From Aulostomus chinensis (taxonomy: Eukaryota; Chordata; Actinopteri; Syngnathiformes; Aulostomidae), in contig JBBMOA010000017.1 of assembly GCA_037954235.1 (NCBI GenBank), positions 13,670,527-13,734,526 of the forward strand: 64,000 bases of DNA. The letters run 5' to 3'. A model generated the notes under the pieces. That model had not been told where the DNA came from. It was given only the letters and a program-made list of their open reading frames with translations, and searched no databases. Shown piece by piece: positions 10,793 through 21,809 of the stretch. Within the stretch, counting starts at the first letter, position 1; every line of letters begins with the position of its first letter. The position numbers and the translations under genes were made by a program.

Positions 10793-13700
10793 ATGTGTGT
10801 GTGCTTCCTTTACATAAATGAATTTTTCTCCACAGGAAACACTTTAAGCGCGTACGCTGCAGTGTCGTCACCCTCCAGAAACACTTCCGAAAGCACATCC
10901 AACGGAGACAGTTTGTGAAGAAGCGTAAAGCAGCGCTGGTACTTCAGAAACACAGGCGAGGTCAGGTGGCACGCACTCACGTTCGAAAACTCAGAGAGGA
11001 GAAGAAGAGGCTGGAAGGTCTGAAGAAGAAAGAGGAGGATGAGAAGAAAACTGGTGGTGAAGGAGAGCAGGCAGAAGGAGATGAAGGAGCAGCTGAGATG
11101 AAAAATAAATCCTCAGAGGCAAGTGCTGCCTTTTGTCTGCCATCGTTAGTAGTTAAAATCTAATCTGTGTGAGTGTTTATATCACTCTCTTCTCCTCTCT
11201 GCTCCTCTAGGATGAGGCCCGACAGATGGAGGAGATCCTGCAGCTGGAGCGAGAGATTGAGCGCTTGCAGAAGAAGAGGGAGGATGAGGTGTCACAACTC
11301 TGCGAGTCCTCCAAACAGGAGCTGCAGCTTCGGAGGGATGCTGAGCTCAAACGGATGAAGAAGGAGGCCTCCCGCAAGGCCACAGAGCTCATCGACCTCC
11401 TGAATTTCGGAGGAGTGGATCCCTCGCTTGGAGCAGTTGGAGCCAAGGCTGCTGCAGAGGTGAAAGCTCCAAAAGCTGCCAGCGCTGCTACAGGTGCATC
11501 CAAAGAGGAGGAGATAGATGAGGGTTTCCATGCTGAGGAGGAGTGCATCCCTCTTCCTGACTTCCCTCCTCCTGCTGAGACAGACACACCTATGGACCAG
11601 GCCATATTTGCTCACCTCCCTCCTCCTCCTCCTGCTTTTGCAGAAGGAATGGTGCCTCCCCCACCTCCCCTGCCCACAGATGATGCTACAGGTTTGCCTC
11701 TGCCTCCTCCAATCCCTCCCGGAGATGGTTCAACTGTCCCCCCTCCTCCTCCTCCACTACTTTCAGGAGAGGGTACAGAAGCAGAAAAGAACAATAAGAC
11801 AGAGCCAGAGAGGAAGGTGAGCATGGTGGACAGCTTGGTGGACGGAGAGGAGCCGATCTACAGCATGCCGGCCGACACTGAGTCAGATTACGACCAGGAG
11901 GAGGAGGAAGGCTCTGTCACAGCTGGAGATGATAGCTCCGTATCTGGGAGCAACCGTGGCAGCACTGCCGTGACAGATGAGGAGCACCCGAGGAAGTCGA
12001 CCTGCACCAACGCCAGCTTGGAGTCCTACAGAGGCAGCTCCGACTCTGTGAGGACACACACTTACACGCATCCTCACACGCGTGCACGCAGACATGTATG
12101 CCCTGCGGGGGTCTCAGATATGTTAAAATATAATATACCCTTTTGATAGAATTTAACATTCTCGTTCATGTGTATGCAAATTGTGTTTTGACGTCTGCAG
12201 TATGCAGGCAGTGATGACGAGCATGATGGTATGATGGACACTGATGAAGAAGTGACGAATGGCAGAGTGACTCTGCTTAACGGAAATGGTCCTCCATATT
12301 TCCATGGTTACCTCTACATGAAGGGTGAGTTCAGACGAACGTTTTTGCTCTGAAATTATCAAATGTTACACATCATGTTTTTTGCCTCTTCAGCTGGTCT
12401 AATGATCCCGTGGAGGCGGCGCTGGTGTGTGTTAAAAGACGAGACCTTCATGTGGTTCCGCTCCAAACAAGAATCTCTCAAGTCTGGCTGGCTCTACAAG
12501 AAAGGGGGCGGACTGTCCACTCTCTCACGCAGGTTGTTGTAGTTGTTACTGAGTGCAGCCTGTGTGCTTATGAAATGAAACTCCATTGGATGTTGTTGAC
12601 CCATCCATGATGCAGATGTTCAGTGACTTAGTGAATTGGGTAGAGTACTTAGTGCAGTTACATTGATAACAATATAGTCAATAATTGTTATAAACGTTTT
12701 GTTGCGAATTTTCTGATCATTTCTGTCTGTCTGCCTGGTCATTTTCTCATCATTTTTATTAAACTCGTTTCTTGGTCATTTTGAAGTGTTTCTTGTTAAA
12801 ACGCCCCTTTTGTTTTTGAGAGAAATCAGTTGAATTAAACTGGGAAATTGGAGAGGTTAGTTTTACAGACAGTCTTTATTTAGCTTGACAAGTCTGTCTC
12901 AACTAGCTGCCTGTGTGCTGCAGCAGGACTGTGGTCTTTACGTGATATTTTGAACCCCCTTTAGAGGTGGAAGACTGCAATCATCTACTTAGGCTGGTCC
13001 GCTCTAACTTGACAGATATTGAACTTTTCAAGTATTATCTATAATGTGGAGCAAATGGAAATGATACAATAAAGCGTACAATGTAAAGCTACATTGTTCT
13101 TTTTTTTTTTAAACATTAAAAATCTTCTGCATGGCACTACTATGTGTATAGTTAACCGCATGTCGAACATAAAGAAGCAAAATTGTTGAGTTTGTAAGAT
13201 TAAATCTAATAATGTTGGTGGGAACCTTGTGTGTTGTCATCAGTGGATCGTATTTGTCTGTATTCTCATGAACTTTCTGTCTACTTCAGAAACTGGAAGA
13301 TGCGCTGGTTTGTGCTGAGGGACAGTAAGTTGATGTACTACGACAACGACAGTGAGGAGAAACTGAAGGGAACCATCGACATCCGGGCTGCTAAGTAAGA
13401 TTCAAAGATGCTTGAGCACCAGAACGCACACACACACTCACACGTCCACGCACGCACACACACATATACACACACACACACTCTTATTCACTGGCAGGGC
13501 TTGAATTCACCGTTTTTGTCCTGACAGGGAAATAGTAGATAATCATGAAAAGGAGAACGCTCTGAACATCGTGACGGACGAGAGGACCTATCAGGTGTTT
13601 GCTGAGTCACCAGAGGATGCAAGGTGTGAAGGAGACTTCAGTTATTATGTGGAGGGGAAAAAAGTACATTCTATATTCTAATAACCAATGACGACTGTTC

Positions 13701-16700
13701 CCCTGTGTAGTGGCTGGTTTAATGTGCTCAGTAAAGTGCGAGTGTGCACCCCTGAGCAGCTCCTGGAGATGTCCCACGAACAGGCCAACCCGAAGAACGC
13801 AGTGGTCAGTCACAGAATGCACGACAACAAAAACATTTTATTTATAAAAGTTATTCTTCTGTGCTTTTCCATTAACATTACAAAATATAATATTTGAAAA
13901 AAGTGTTTGTCATGGCTTTTACTTCTGAATGTTAGATTTCTTCTCCCGGTCTAACGACCTAAAGTTCAAATCAAAGACACAATTTTACACAAACGTGCAA
14001 AAAGACAGAATTACCAATAATGCAATAAATCCTATTTTTCTAAATGTTTTCCTCAGGGAACTCTTGATGTGGGACTGATTGACTCAGTTTGTGCATCAGA
14101 CAACCCTGATCGGTAAGTGTGAAACAGTCAAAAAAGACCCCTCCCCAAAAAAAAAAAAAGATTTTCGGCAAAACTTGGGTTTGTTTTCCCCAAGATGAAA
14201 GAATGAAAGACGGACTATCTAAATATCTGTAGGGGATGTTTAAAAGTGTCACATGTCCTTTTCAGGCCCAACTCCTTTGTGATCATTACGGCCAACCGTG
14301 TGATCCACTGCAACAGTGACACACCAGAAGAGATGCATCACTGGATCAGTCTGCTGCAGAAACCCAAAGGAGACGCCAGGATCGACGGGCAGGAGTTCCT
14401 TGTTAGGGGTGGGAGCTCGTCTCTACTCTTTTTAAACAAGCCGGACATAGTTTAAACCAAGCTTACTTAGGCTTTAGTTGAAGGGTTGCCAACTCGTGTT
14501 TGTTGTTTAGTCAGGTTTATTATACTTAACATGTAAAATATCAGTCACAAAGTTGGAAAATGAGTCGTGGTGTGTATATCTGTACTTCGTGTATAGAAAT
14601 ATTTGAAAAGGTTTCTTTTTTCAATTTTGTTTAAGAAATATGTTGTCCCTAGGCTTCCAAAACCTCTTGGCTAATTTCTTGGCCATTTTTTTGTTTCTGT
14701 TTTTGAAATGCATTAAAATTAATCGATTAAACTGGCAAATTGATCAGAAAATTTGTCAAAAAACATTAATGTTCTCAAGGTAACATCCATAAAAACAACA
14801 AAAGACTTTCCAGGTAATAAGCCAAAAAAAATATGGAGAAAAATTATATTTATAAAATTACAAAATTATATTTAGAAATGTTATTTTTTATAAATTCATC
14901 ATTACCAAAAGACTTTTAAAAAGTATATATTGATTAATTAAACATTGTAACTGGTATGGTAAGATCAGTAACGCAGAGATACAATAAATGCTAATACTCA
15001 TTTATTGCTAAACTGCAGCTCCTTTGGCATTTCTTCCCACCTCTTTCCCTCTCTCCTCCTCCTCCTCCTCCTCCTCCTCAGGCTGGCTCCAAAAGGAGAT
15101 GAAGACGAACGCTAAGAGCACCTCCCTGAAGCTGAAGAAGCGCTGGTTTGTGTTGACCCACAACTCCCTGGATTACTACAAGAGCTCGGAGCGTAACTCA
15201 TCCAAGATGGGAACTCTGGTCCTCAACTCCCTGTGCTCCATCATTCAGCCGGATGAACGAGTGCACAGAGAGACAGGTGAGGAGAAAGACATGGAGGAAA
15301 AAGATGGAAAGGCCACGTTTAATTAGGGATTAGAATGAAGAGGTTAGGGACTACACGGAATGAGAAGATTCTAGTTTTACATATACAGACATAAAAAAAC
15401 CACACCAGTAAATGGATTCCATTCAAATGAATTAAGGCAAATTATTCTACCTGTGTTGAAGATATTTTTTTTCTATTTCTTTTCACATTTTAAATGTTAA
15501 GACCTGCTTTCTTTCGCAGGTTACTGGAACATCATAGTGTATGGGAGGAAGCATTCCTACCGCCTCTATACCAAAATGCTGAATGAGGCCATGAGATGGA
15601 CGGCTGCCATACAGGGAGTCATTGACAGCAAGACGCCCATTGAAACGCCGACTCTGCAGCTGATCAGAGACATCAAAGTAAAACAGAAACATTATTTCAT
15701 CATGTGACTTTCATCATGTGACTTTCATCTTTAGACGCTCCTTTTTAAAAGCAAACCTTGTGTTTTCTCAGGAGAACAGCGTGAACACAGAGATAGTAGA
15801 GCAGATGTACAGGAGGAACCCCATCCTCAGATACACGCAGCATCCTCTGCACTCCCCTCTGCTGCCGCTCCCATATGGAGAGGTCACGAGCCGTGAGTAA
15901 AACACAGACCCTCAACACATCCTCACTGTCTCTCTCCGGTCTTATTTTCCTCACAAATCACATTCAGATAAAAATGTAACTTTCATATTTGTCTTTATTT
16001 TTTCTGTAAATACTTATCGACTTCTTCAATTGACATATCATCCAAAAGATTGTTTTTCATACAGGAAACGATGCTCCCTTTTTTTTTTAACCTTCTTGTC
16101 TTTTACCCGGTGTGCAGTGCAAAGGCAGCAGGGTTACGCCAGTCTGCAGGATGAAGCGGTGCGAGTTTTCAACTCACTGCAGGAAATGGAGACGCTGGCA
16201 GACACAGTGCCCATCATTCAAGGCATCCTGCAGACGTGCCAGGACCTGCGGCCTCTCAGGGATGAGGTACGTTAACCGTAGAGTAACATTTATACATTTA
16301 GATATATAAATCTGTATAGATTGTTTTCTCATTTTTCACTACTTTACCCGCTATGTAGAGGAAAGACGTACAAAACTAGTACAAATCCAGTTTACTTGGA
16401 GCTTCCAATCCAATATTCAATAGTTTAAATGTTTTAAATTTGTACGATTTAGCTGAGTTCCTTACAGTACAAAACAAATGTGTTAAGCACAACATGATAT
16501 GCTTAACAGCTGCAGAAACTAGAGAGGGAAGATTAGGGATCAGAGGGAATAAGCATACAAATAAAAGAACAGTCGTGGCAGGGAATTAAGAATGTGTCGT
16601 TTGCCTTGCAAATTGAAAAAGGTTTAAAAAAAATTGATAAATGGTCTTTATTGTGTATGAAATACATGAGCTCATATTTTGCTTGTTTTTGTCTTGACTC

Positions 16701-19700
16701 TATATTGTTTAAGTAGTGAGAGGATGTCTGTTGCCCTAAATAATGGAAGCTTCAACCTGTTCCTGGCTTATTTCCCTTTTTGTTTCCGTGAAACATCATT
16801 GTTATTCTTTCTGCTTGCTTTTATTTTGGAAAGGTGATTCCATCCCATCTGTATATTGAACCTAATGATGAGATTTAGTAATAGAGATTTGATGTTTGGT
16901 TGCTTAAAACCTCTGAATTCTCATTAAATATTTTGTGTTTCAGGTATATTGTCAGGTGATCAAGCAGACCAATCATGTGCCTCAGCCTAACAGCCCAGCC
17001 AATAGAGCTCACTGGCACCTCCTCACCTGCATGAGCTGCACCTTCCTCCCCAGTCGAGCCATCCTCCGATACCTCCGCTTCCACCTCAAGAGGTATGTGT
17101 GTGTCCTCAATGCCAAGGAAACCTCTGATCCGTTCTCGTGAGAAAGCAGTGTGTGTTGAATGTGTGTTTGTTTGTGTCAGGGTACGTGAGCGCTACCCCA
17201 GCACCGAGATCGAGCGTTACGCCAGTTTCATCGGAGAATCCCTGAAGAAGACCAAGACTCGTGAGTTTGTTCCCTCTCAGGAGGAGATCGCTGCCCTGCT
17301 GGTGAGACAGGAGATGAGCACCACTGTTTATTGCCACGGAGGAGGATCCTGCAAGATCTCCATCAACTCACACACCACAGCTGGAGAGGTGCACGTGCAC
17401 TCACACACACAGTCACAGAAGACACTTCAGAACATATGATAGATACATGGCACGCACATCCTTGCCTTAAGTAGACGTGCAGATAAGCTTCAATATTCTT
17501 GAGAAATGTAGCGTATATTTAAAAGGTTATCAGACGAATAAGTACAGTTATCTGAAAACAATACAGTAATGAAGTATTTGTGCTTGTTAGCATTTAGTTC
17601 ATATACATATTTCCAATGTGTGATTTACCAGTTCAGTGGACATCAGATAAGTACAAAGGACACAAGACACAAATGGATTTCCGTGTGGGGTTACAATATA
17701 ATCAGCCTATTCGTGTTGCTGCCGCAGGTCGTGGAGAAGCTGATCCGAGGTTTGGCCATGGAGGACAGCAAGAACCTCTTCTCTCTGTTTGAACACAACG
17801 CCTTCACAGACCGAGCTCTGGAGAGCAGAGTCATTGTGGCAGATGTTCTGGCCAAGTTTGAAAGGTGTCTCATCGCCAAAAATTTCAATCCAAATTCAAA
17901 ACTTACAACTCCAAATGGTCTAAAAACTGAGACTCTGAGAATTTTCAGACTGTGCTGTTTTGTTGTTCAAGGCAGAATTGAATGTGTTTCTGTGTGGAAA
18001 ACTAAAACAGAGTTTCTATACTTCTAGACTTGCTGGCAGTGAAGAGGAGGAGGAGGAAGGAGAATGGAAACTCTATTTCAAGCTTTACTGTTTCCTGGAT
18101 GTGGAGAGCATGCCCAAAGAAGGAGTGGAGTTTGCTTTCATGTTTGAACAGGTGAGCATCAGACGGAACACAGTACAAGTACTACAAGCCAGTAGTGAGA
18201 AGAAAACAATGGTGCAGTACTCTGCCAATTTAGAAATAAATTGCCCCAAAACAGATGAATAAATGTCATATTTTCCGAGCTTGTTTGATGATTTTCCTGT
18301 CTGTCTGTATCTCAGGCTCACGAGTCTTTGATTAGTGGACACTTCCCGGCCTCGGAAGAGACTTTGCAGCATCTGGCTGCTTTACGTCTCCAGTATCTCC
18401 ATGGCGATGGGGCAGGTCGAGCTGGTTGGAGTTTAGGAAGTGTTTACCCAATTGGTCGTCTTCGTAGTCGCATCCTACACTCCACCAAGCCAGGAGTGGG
18501 AGCGGGAGGTGGAGCCGGAGCAGGTGGAGCTGGAGCTGGTGATGGGAAGGCTGCGGTGGGAGGGCCTGGTGGTGTTGGCCCTGGGGCAGAGAAACGAAAG
18601 ACGCCGAGCTTCCTTGACGGCACGCTGAGGAGAAGCTTTAAGACTGGATCACTGAAGAAGCAGAAGGTGGTTTTAATGTTTTCTGGCTGTATTTTCTGAT
18701 CGCTGCCAGCTGCTGTTTGACTTGACAGGAGATTTGTTATCAACACTGGCTCGCATCGATCTCTGCATTCTGCTACACTCTTTGGCTACTTCCCTACTCA
18801 CTGACTGATAGTTTGATGGGATGTTCATTGACCTGTGTGGTTACAGGTTGAGGAGGAGCAGATGCTGGAGATGTGGGTGAAGGAGGAGACATCCGCCACT
18901 CGCACCAGTGTCCTGGAGAAGTGGACCCGGCTTCAGGGCATGCCCCAGCACCAGGCCATGCTGAAATACATGAGCATCATCAAAGAGTGGCCTGGTTACG
19001 GATCAACTCTGTTTGATGTGGAGGTGAAAAAACTATCAAATAGACTCTGAATTAAGCAAATAAAGTTCCAAATGAAACCTTAACTGGATCTCTTCTTCTT
19101 CTGCAGTGTAAAGAGGGCGGTTTTCCTCACGACTTGTGGCTGAGCGTGAGTGCAGACAATGTGTCTGTGTATAAAAGAGGAGAACCCAAACCACTGGAGA
19201 CCTTCCAGTATGAACACATCACTTTCTTTGGGGCGTCACAGCTCTGCACCTACAAGATCATCGTGGATGAGAGGGAGATGTTCTTCGAGACTCCACTGGT
19301 GACTTTTATTTCTAGTTTACCTGTTACCTTTTTTAAAATTTTGATTGTAGAATAATCTGCTAATCGTAAATACTGTCTCAATTAATCATTTGGTCTTTGA
19401 AATGAAAATTCAGAAATGTTTCCTAAAGTTCTAAGTGACTATTTCATATTCTGTGGTTTGTCTGAGTATATTTAGTGGTAGTTTCCTTCCCATCAACTTA
19501 TATTGATGTACATTTTGAAATTTTGCATCGGAAAATGCGAAGGAAAAATAAAAAAGTTAAGCACACAATAGAATAGGCTGATCCTATGGACAGATACTTA
19601 AATTCCCTTGACAATTAAATGTGAAGACAAATACAGATTACAATTTCCTAATCGAGAAACACGTGAAATGTGAGGCTCAGACGATGACACATATCAACGC

Positions 19701-19826
19701 CCTGACTTTGTTTCTGTTTAGGTCGGTGAGATCACCAAGATCATGAGGGCTTACATTAACATGATGGTGAAGAAACGCTGCAGCATCATGTCCGTGACTA
19801 GTGTCGGCAGTTCCTGGGTCAGGTGA
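3017..19826 (+). CDS. myo10: Myosin X heavy chain (MyTH4-FERM myosin), 5' partial
   Basis: Actin-based motor that in vertebrates moves to filopodial tips, carrying integrins, netrin receptors and Ena/VASP proteins. I can join 41 exons in one frame (6096 nt, 2031 residues plus stop). The order is motor, three IQ motifs, short charged helix and coiled coil, PEST/proline-rich segment, PH domains, MyTH4, FERM. Human MYO10 is 2058 residues; the missing part here is about 40 N-terminal codons, since the first exon enters in phase 0 after an acceptor at 3016. The stop is TGA at 19824-19826. All introns are GT-AG except one GC-AG intron after exon 21. Similarity to MYO10 continues into the last exon, so the family is certain. 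Teleosts have several myo10 paralogues, and I cannot tell which this is. Exon coordinates are given in the domain entries. Confidence 0.96.
10607..11118 (+). other. myo10: myo10 neck: IQ motifs and start of charged helix, exons 20-21
   Basis: Exon 20 is 10607-10713 and exon 21 is 10836-11118. Three IQ-type light-chain sites can be seen, beginning around AAMIIRAHLL, VVTLQKHFRKH and ALVLQKHRRGQ; these bind calmodulin-like light chains in the family. After the third IQ comes a short Lys/Glu-rich run (REEKKRLEGLKKKEEDEKK). It breaks into a Gly/Ala/Glu stretch (TGGEGEQAEGDEGAAE) instead of continuing as the long single alpha helix known from human MYO10. Exon 21 ends with a GC splice donor (GAG|GCAAGT, GC at 11119-11120). 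Confidence 0.9.
10761..10803. repeat. (GT)n microsatellite in myo10 intron 20
   Basis: An interrupted GT repeat in the short intron between exons 20 and 21. The exon 21 acceptor follows about 30 bp later. Confidence 0.9.
11211..12047 (+). other. myo10: myo10 tail exon 22: coiled coil, PEST region and polyproline segment
   Basis: This single 837-nt exon (279 codons, phase 0 on both sides) starts with the antiparallel coiled-coil region (EEILQLEREIERLQKK), which matches human MYO10 closely. The DEGFHAEEE motif matches the DEGFEADDD segment of the human PEST region. Between about 11610 and 11770 lies a polyproline block with three runs of five or six prolines (LPPPPPAF, MVPPPPPLP, TVPPPPPPLL). 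I do not recall this block in human MYO10. Acidic and serine-rich sequence follows (EEEEGSVTAGDDSSVSGS). The antisense open frames here are shadows of the biased codons. Confidence 0.93.
13426..13482. repeat. (CA)n microsatellite in myo10 intron 25
   Basis: Interrupted CA/CG/TA dinucleotide tract between exons 25 and 26. Confidence 0.9.
15053..15080. repeat. (CTC)n microsatellite forming a splice acceptor tract
   Basis: About nine CTC/TCC units run directly into the AG acceptor at 15080-15081 of the myo10 exon at 15082-15276. Confidence 0.9.
15772..19826 (+). other. myo10: myo10 MyTH4 and FERM domains, exons 32-41
   Basis: Exons: 15772-15892, 16118-16266, 16944-17092, 17181-17388, 17728-17864, 18028-18151, 18316-18666, 18847-19023, 19107-19298, 19722-19826. 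MyTH4 is recognised by HPLHSPLLPLPYG, QTCQDLRPLRDE and TCMSCTFLPSR; FERM by CHGGGSCKISINSHTTAGE, FYF-like YFKLYCFLD, EFAFMFEQ and KEWPGYGSTLFDV. In the family, MyTH4 binds microtubules and FERM binds cargo tails. Exon 38 carries a Gly/Ala-rich insertion (about 18490-18595) not expected from human MYO10. The protein ends ...SVGSSWVR. Introns 16267-16943, 17389-17727 and 19299-19721 hold nothing recognisable. Confidence 0.94.
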
Positions 19827-21303
19827 TTGCCACCAGCCAGCAACAGCCCACACTACCCCCCGGTTTTCCAGTGGCATCCGATGCCTCAGCCCTTCTGTAC
19901 TGGTCGGTTGGATTCGATGAAGGCACCAATCAGCCAGTCCTCCAGGAAACATGAATCAAGGGTGAGCACCTCTAGCAGAACGAGGCCAAGCAACATAAGA
20001 AGTGGATACAGAAGCCAAAGGGATCAATGGGATGATAGGGATGGAGTCTGTTTAAAACAAGCATGACAAAGAAACAACTTATGTTTTGGTACAGCCCTTT
20101 CAATTACATAACCCCAGTTGTAGCCCTGCATGTAGATGTTCAAGCACACTCTCAAACTGCTCTCCGTTTTCCTTTCTGGACAAAACTCCTTAATAACAAG
20201 CACAACTCAGCCGCCCCGTCCCATTTTGTCCCAGGTGGCTCCCGTTTCCCTCCAGTGCACTGCCAGACAGAAGAAAGCGACACATTTATTTCTTAATTTC
20301 TCTCTCACTCCTCCAATTTCTCTCTCTTTCTCTTTCATGTGCGTTTGTCTTCACCGCTGTTGCATCCTGTTGGATATTAAGTTATAAAGCTAAAATTCTT
20401 GCTTGCATTCTCTCTTTTTTCTGTGACATCAGCTATATTACATCTACTGTTGAGGACTGAAACTTAAAAAAAAAAAGGAACTCAAAAATGATTCCTCACG
20501 AAGGGAAAATCAGCCCGCCAAATTACAGCGTTCACTCATTCATCAGTGCCACCGTGTGGCCACAAGCAGAAAATACAGCCAAAGGAAGTGGCTTTAAATA
20601 CTTCTGAGCAATATCATATAGATTTTCTTGAGTCGAAGAAGTAGAGGTATTACTTCCAAGGCTCACTGGTTGTGACTGCTTAGAAAACAGCCTTTTTTGG
20701 CTCATCATAGAAAATAATATCAATCAGAGTAGTATGAGACAAAAAGTTTTCCCCATATTATGGAACACACACTTCTACCGTATATTCAGACACATGTACA
20801 CATAAACCAAGATGTATCGTTTTGTACTGTATATCACACATTAGAAGAGTTATTATTCAATTTTTGGTGGCCACAGCACTGTACAGTATATAATAGATGC
20901 CATACTAAATGGAATGTGACACCTCTTGTGTAAAATACATGCAGGTAAACGGTATTAAAGACCCACTCTATGTCTGAATATGATGCCATCAATCACTGGC
21001 TGTGCCATTAATGTGACTCACTGAGAAATAAGAGACTGGCTGCCCTGGTGGTCCTGTTGTCACAGTGTTTTGATGGATTTATCATTGTTGTTGTATGTAA
21101 GGCTCACTCTACTGCATTATTTAGAGCCATAAAATACTGTATATCCTTGTCTGCTCATATTTTTGTTTCTTTACTAAAAGGATCAGTGACTTAAATGCAT
21201 CTTGTCTGTGTTTCTGACCTGTTTATGAACTTTTATTACTGCTATTACTGCTATTACTACTGTATACCCCCTCTGCTATCTCAGCGTGTTTGGAATGCTG
21301 CTG

Positions 21304-21304
<1 letters not shown>

Positions 21305-21383
<79 letters not shown>
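21305..21383. repeat. (TG)n microsatellite
   Basis: An uninterrupted run of about 39 TG units. Long alternating purine-pyrimidine tracts of this kind can take up Z-DNA form and are very variable in length. Confidence 0.98.
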
Positions 21384-21386
<3 letters not shown>

Positions 21387-21725
21387 GAGTGTATTAACCA
21401 TGTATTCTAAACAGCATATGTTGAAACAGAATGAGAAAACAGATGTGACCGAGTGTATTCCTTAGAAATGAGATGTATTTACATGACTAACCTTTTGCAA
21501 AGAATGATGTTGTGATCGTGAGTTCATGGGAAGAACATGGAACCAGAGGGAGGGAGGGAGGGAGGGTGCGGGTTATTTATTTATGAATATACTGTATGTA
21601 ATACCAAGTGTGTTTGGGAGGATGGATAAGGATGTATTGAAAATATACTGAAAGGAGGAGAGTTGGAACAGTAAAGATAGGAGCTCAGACATATGGATTT
21701 TGGGAATGTTGCTTTGTCATCACTG

Positions 21726-21809
21726 CTGTGTGTGTGTGTGTGTGTGTGCGTGTGCGTGTGCGTGTGTGTGTGCGTGTGTGTGCGCGTGCATGCGTGTGTG
21801 TGTGTGTGT
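21726..21809. repeat. (TG/CG)n microsatellite
   Basis: TG repeat with CG interruptions, about 84 bp. Confidence 0.95.

Larger units (their letters stand above)
12201..15677 (+). other. myo10: myo10 PH domains, exons 23-31
   Basis: Exons: 12201-12324, 12394-12532, 13290-13394, 13528-13623, 13711-13804, 14057-14112, 14266-14408, 15082-15276, 15520-15677. The arrangement is as in human MYO10: a first PH domain split by the insertion of a second one, then a third. PH starts are visible as YLYMKAGLM, GWLYKKGGG and GWLQKEMK, each followed by a basic RRWCVL / MRWFVLR / KRWFVLT strand. The family binds PtdIns(3,4,5)P3 through the second PH domain. Introns 12533-13289 and 14409-15081 contain AT-rich filler only. 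The acceptor of 15082 uses a (CTC)n microsatellite as its pyrimidine tract. Confidence 0.93.

Noticed and set aside
11207..11824. Antisense open frames opposite myo10 exon 22
   Set aside because: They are shadows of the strongly biased proline/glutamate codons of the sense exon.
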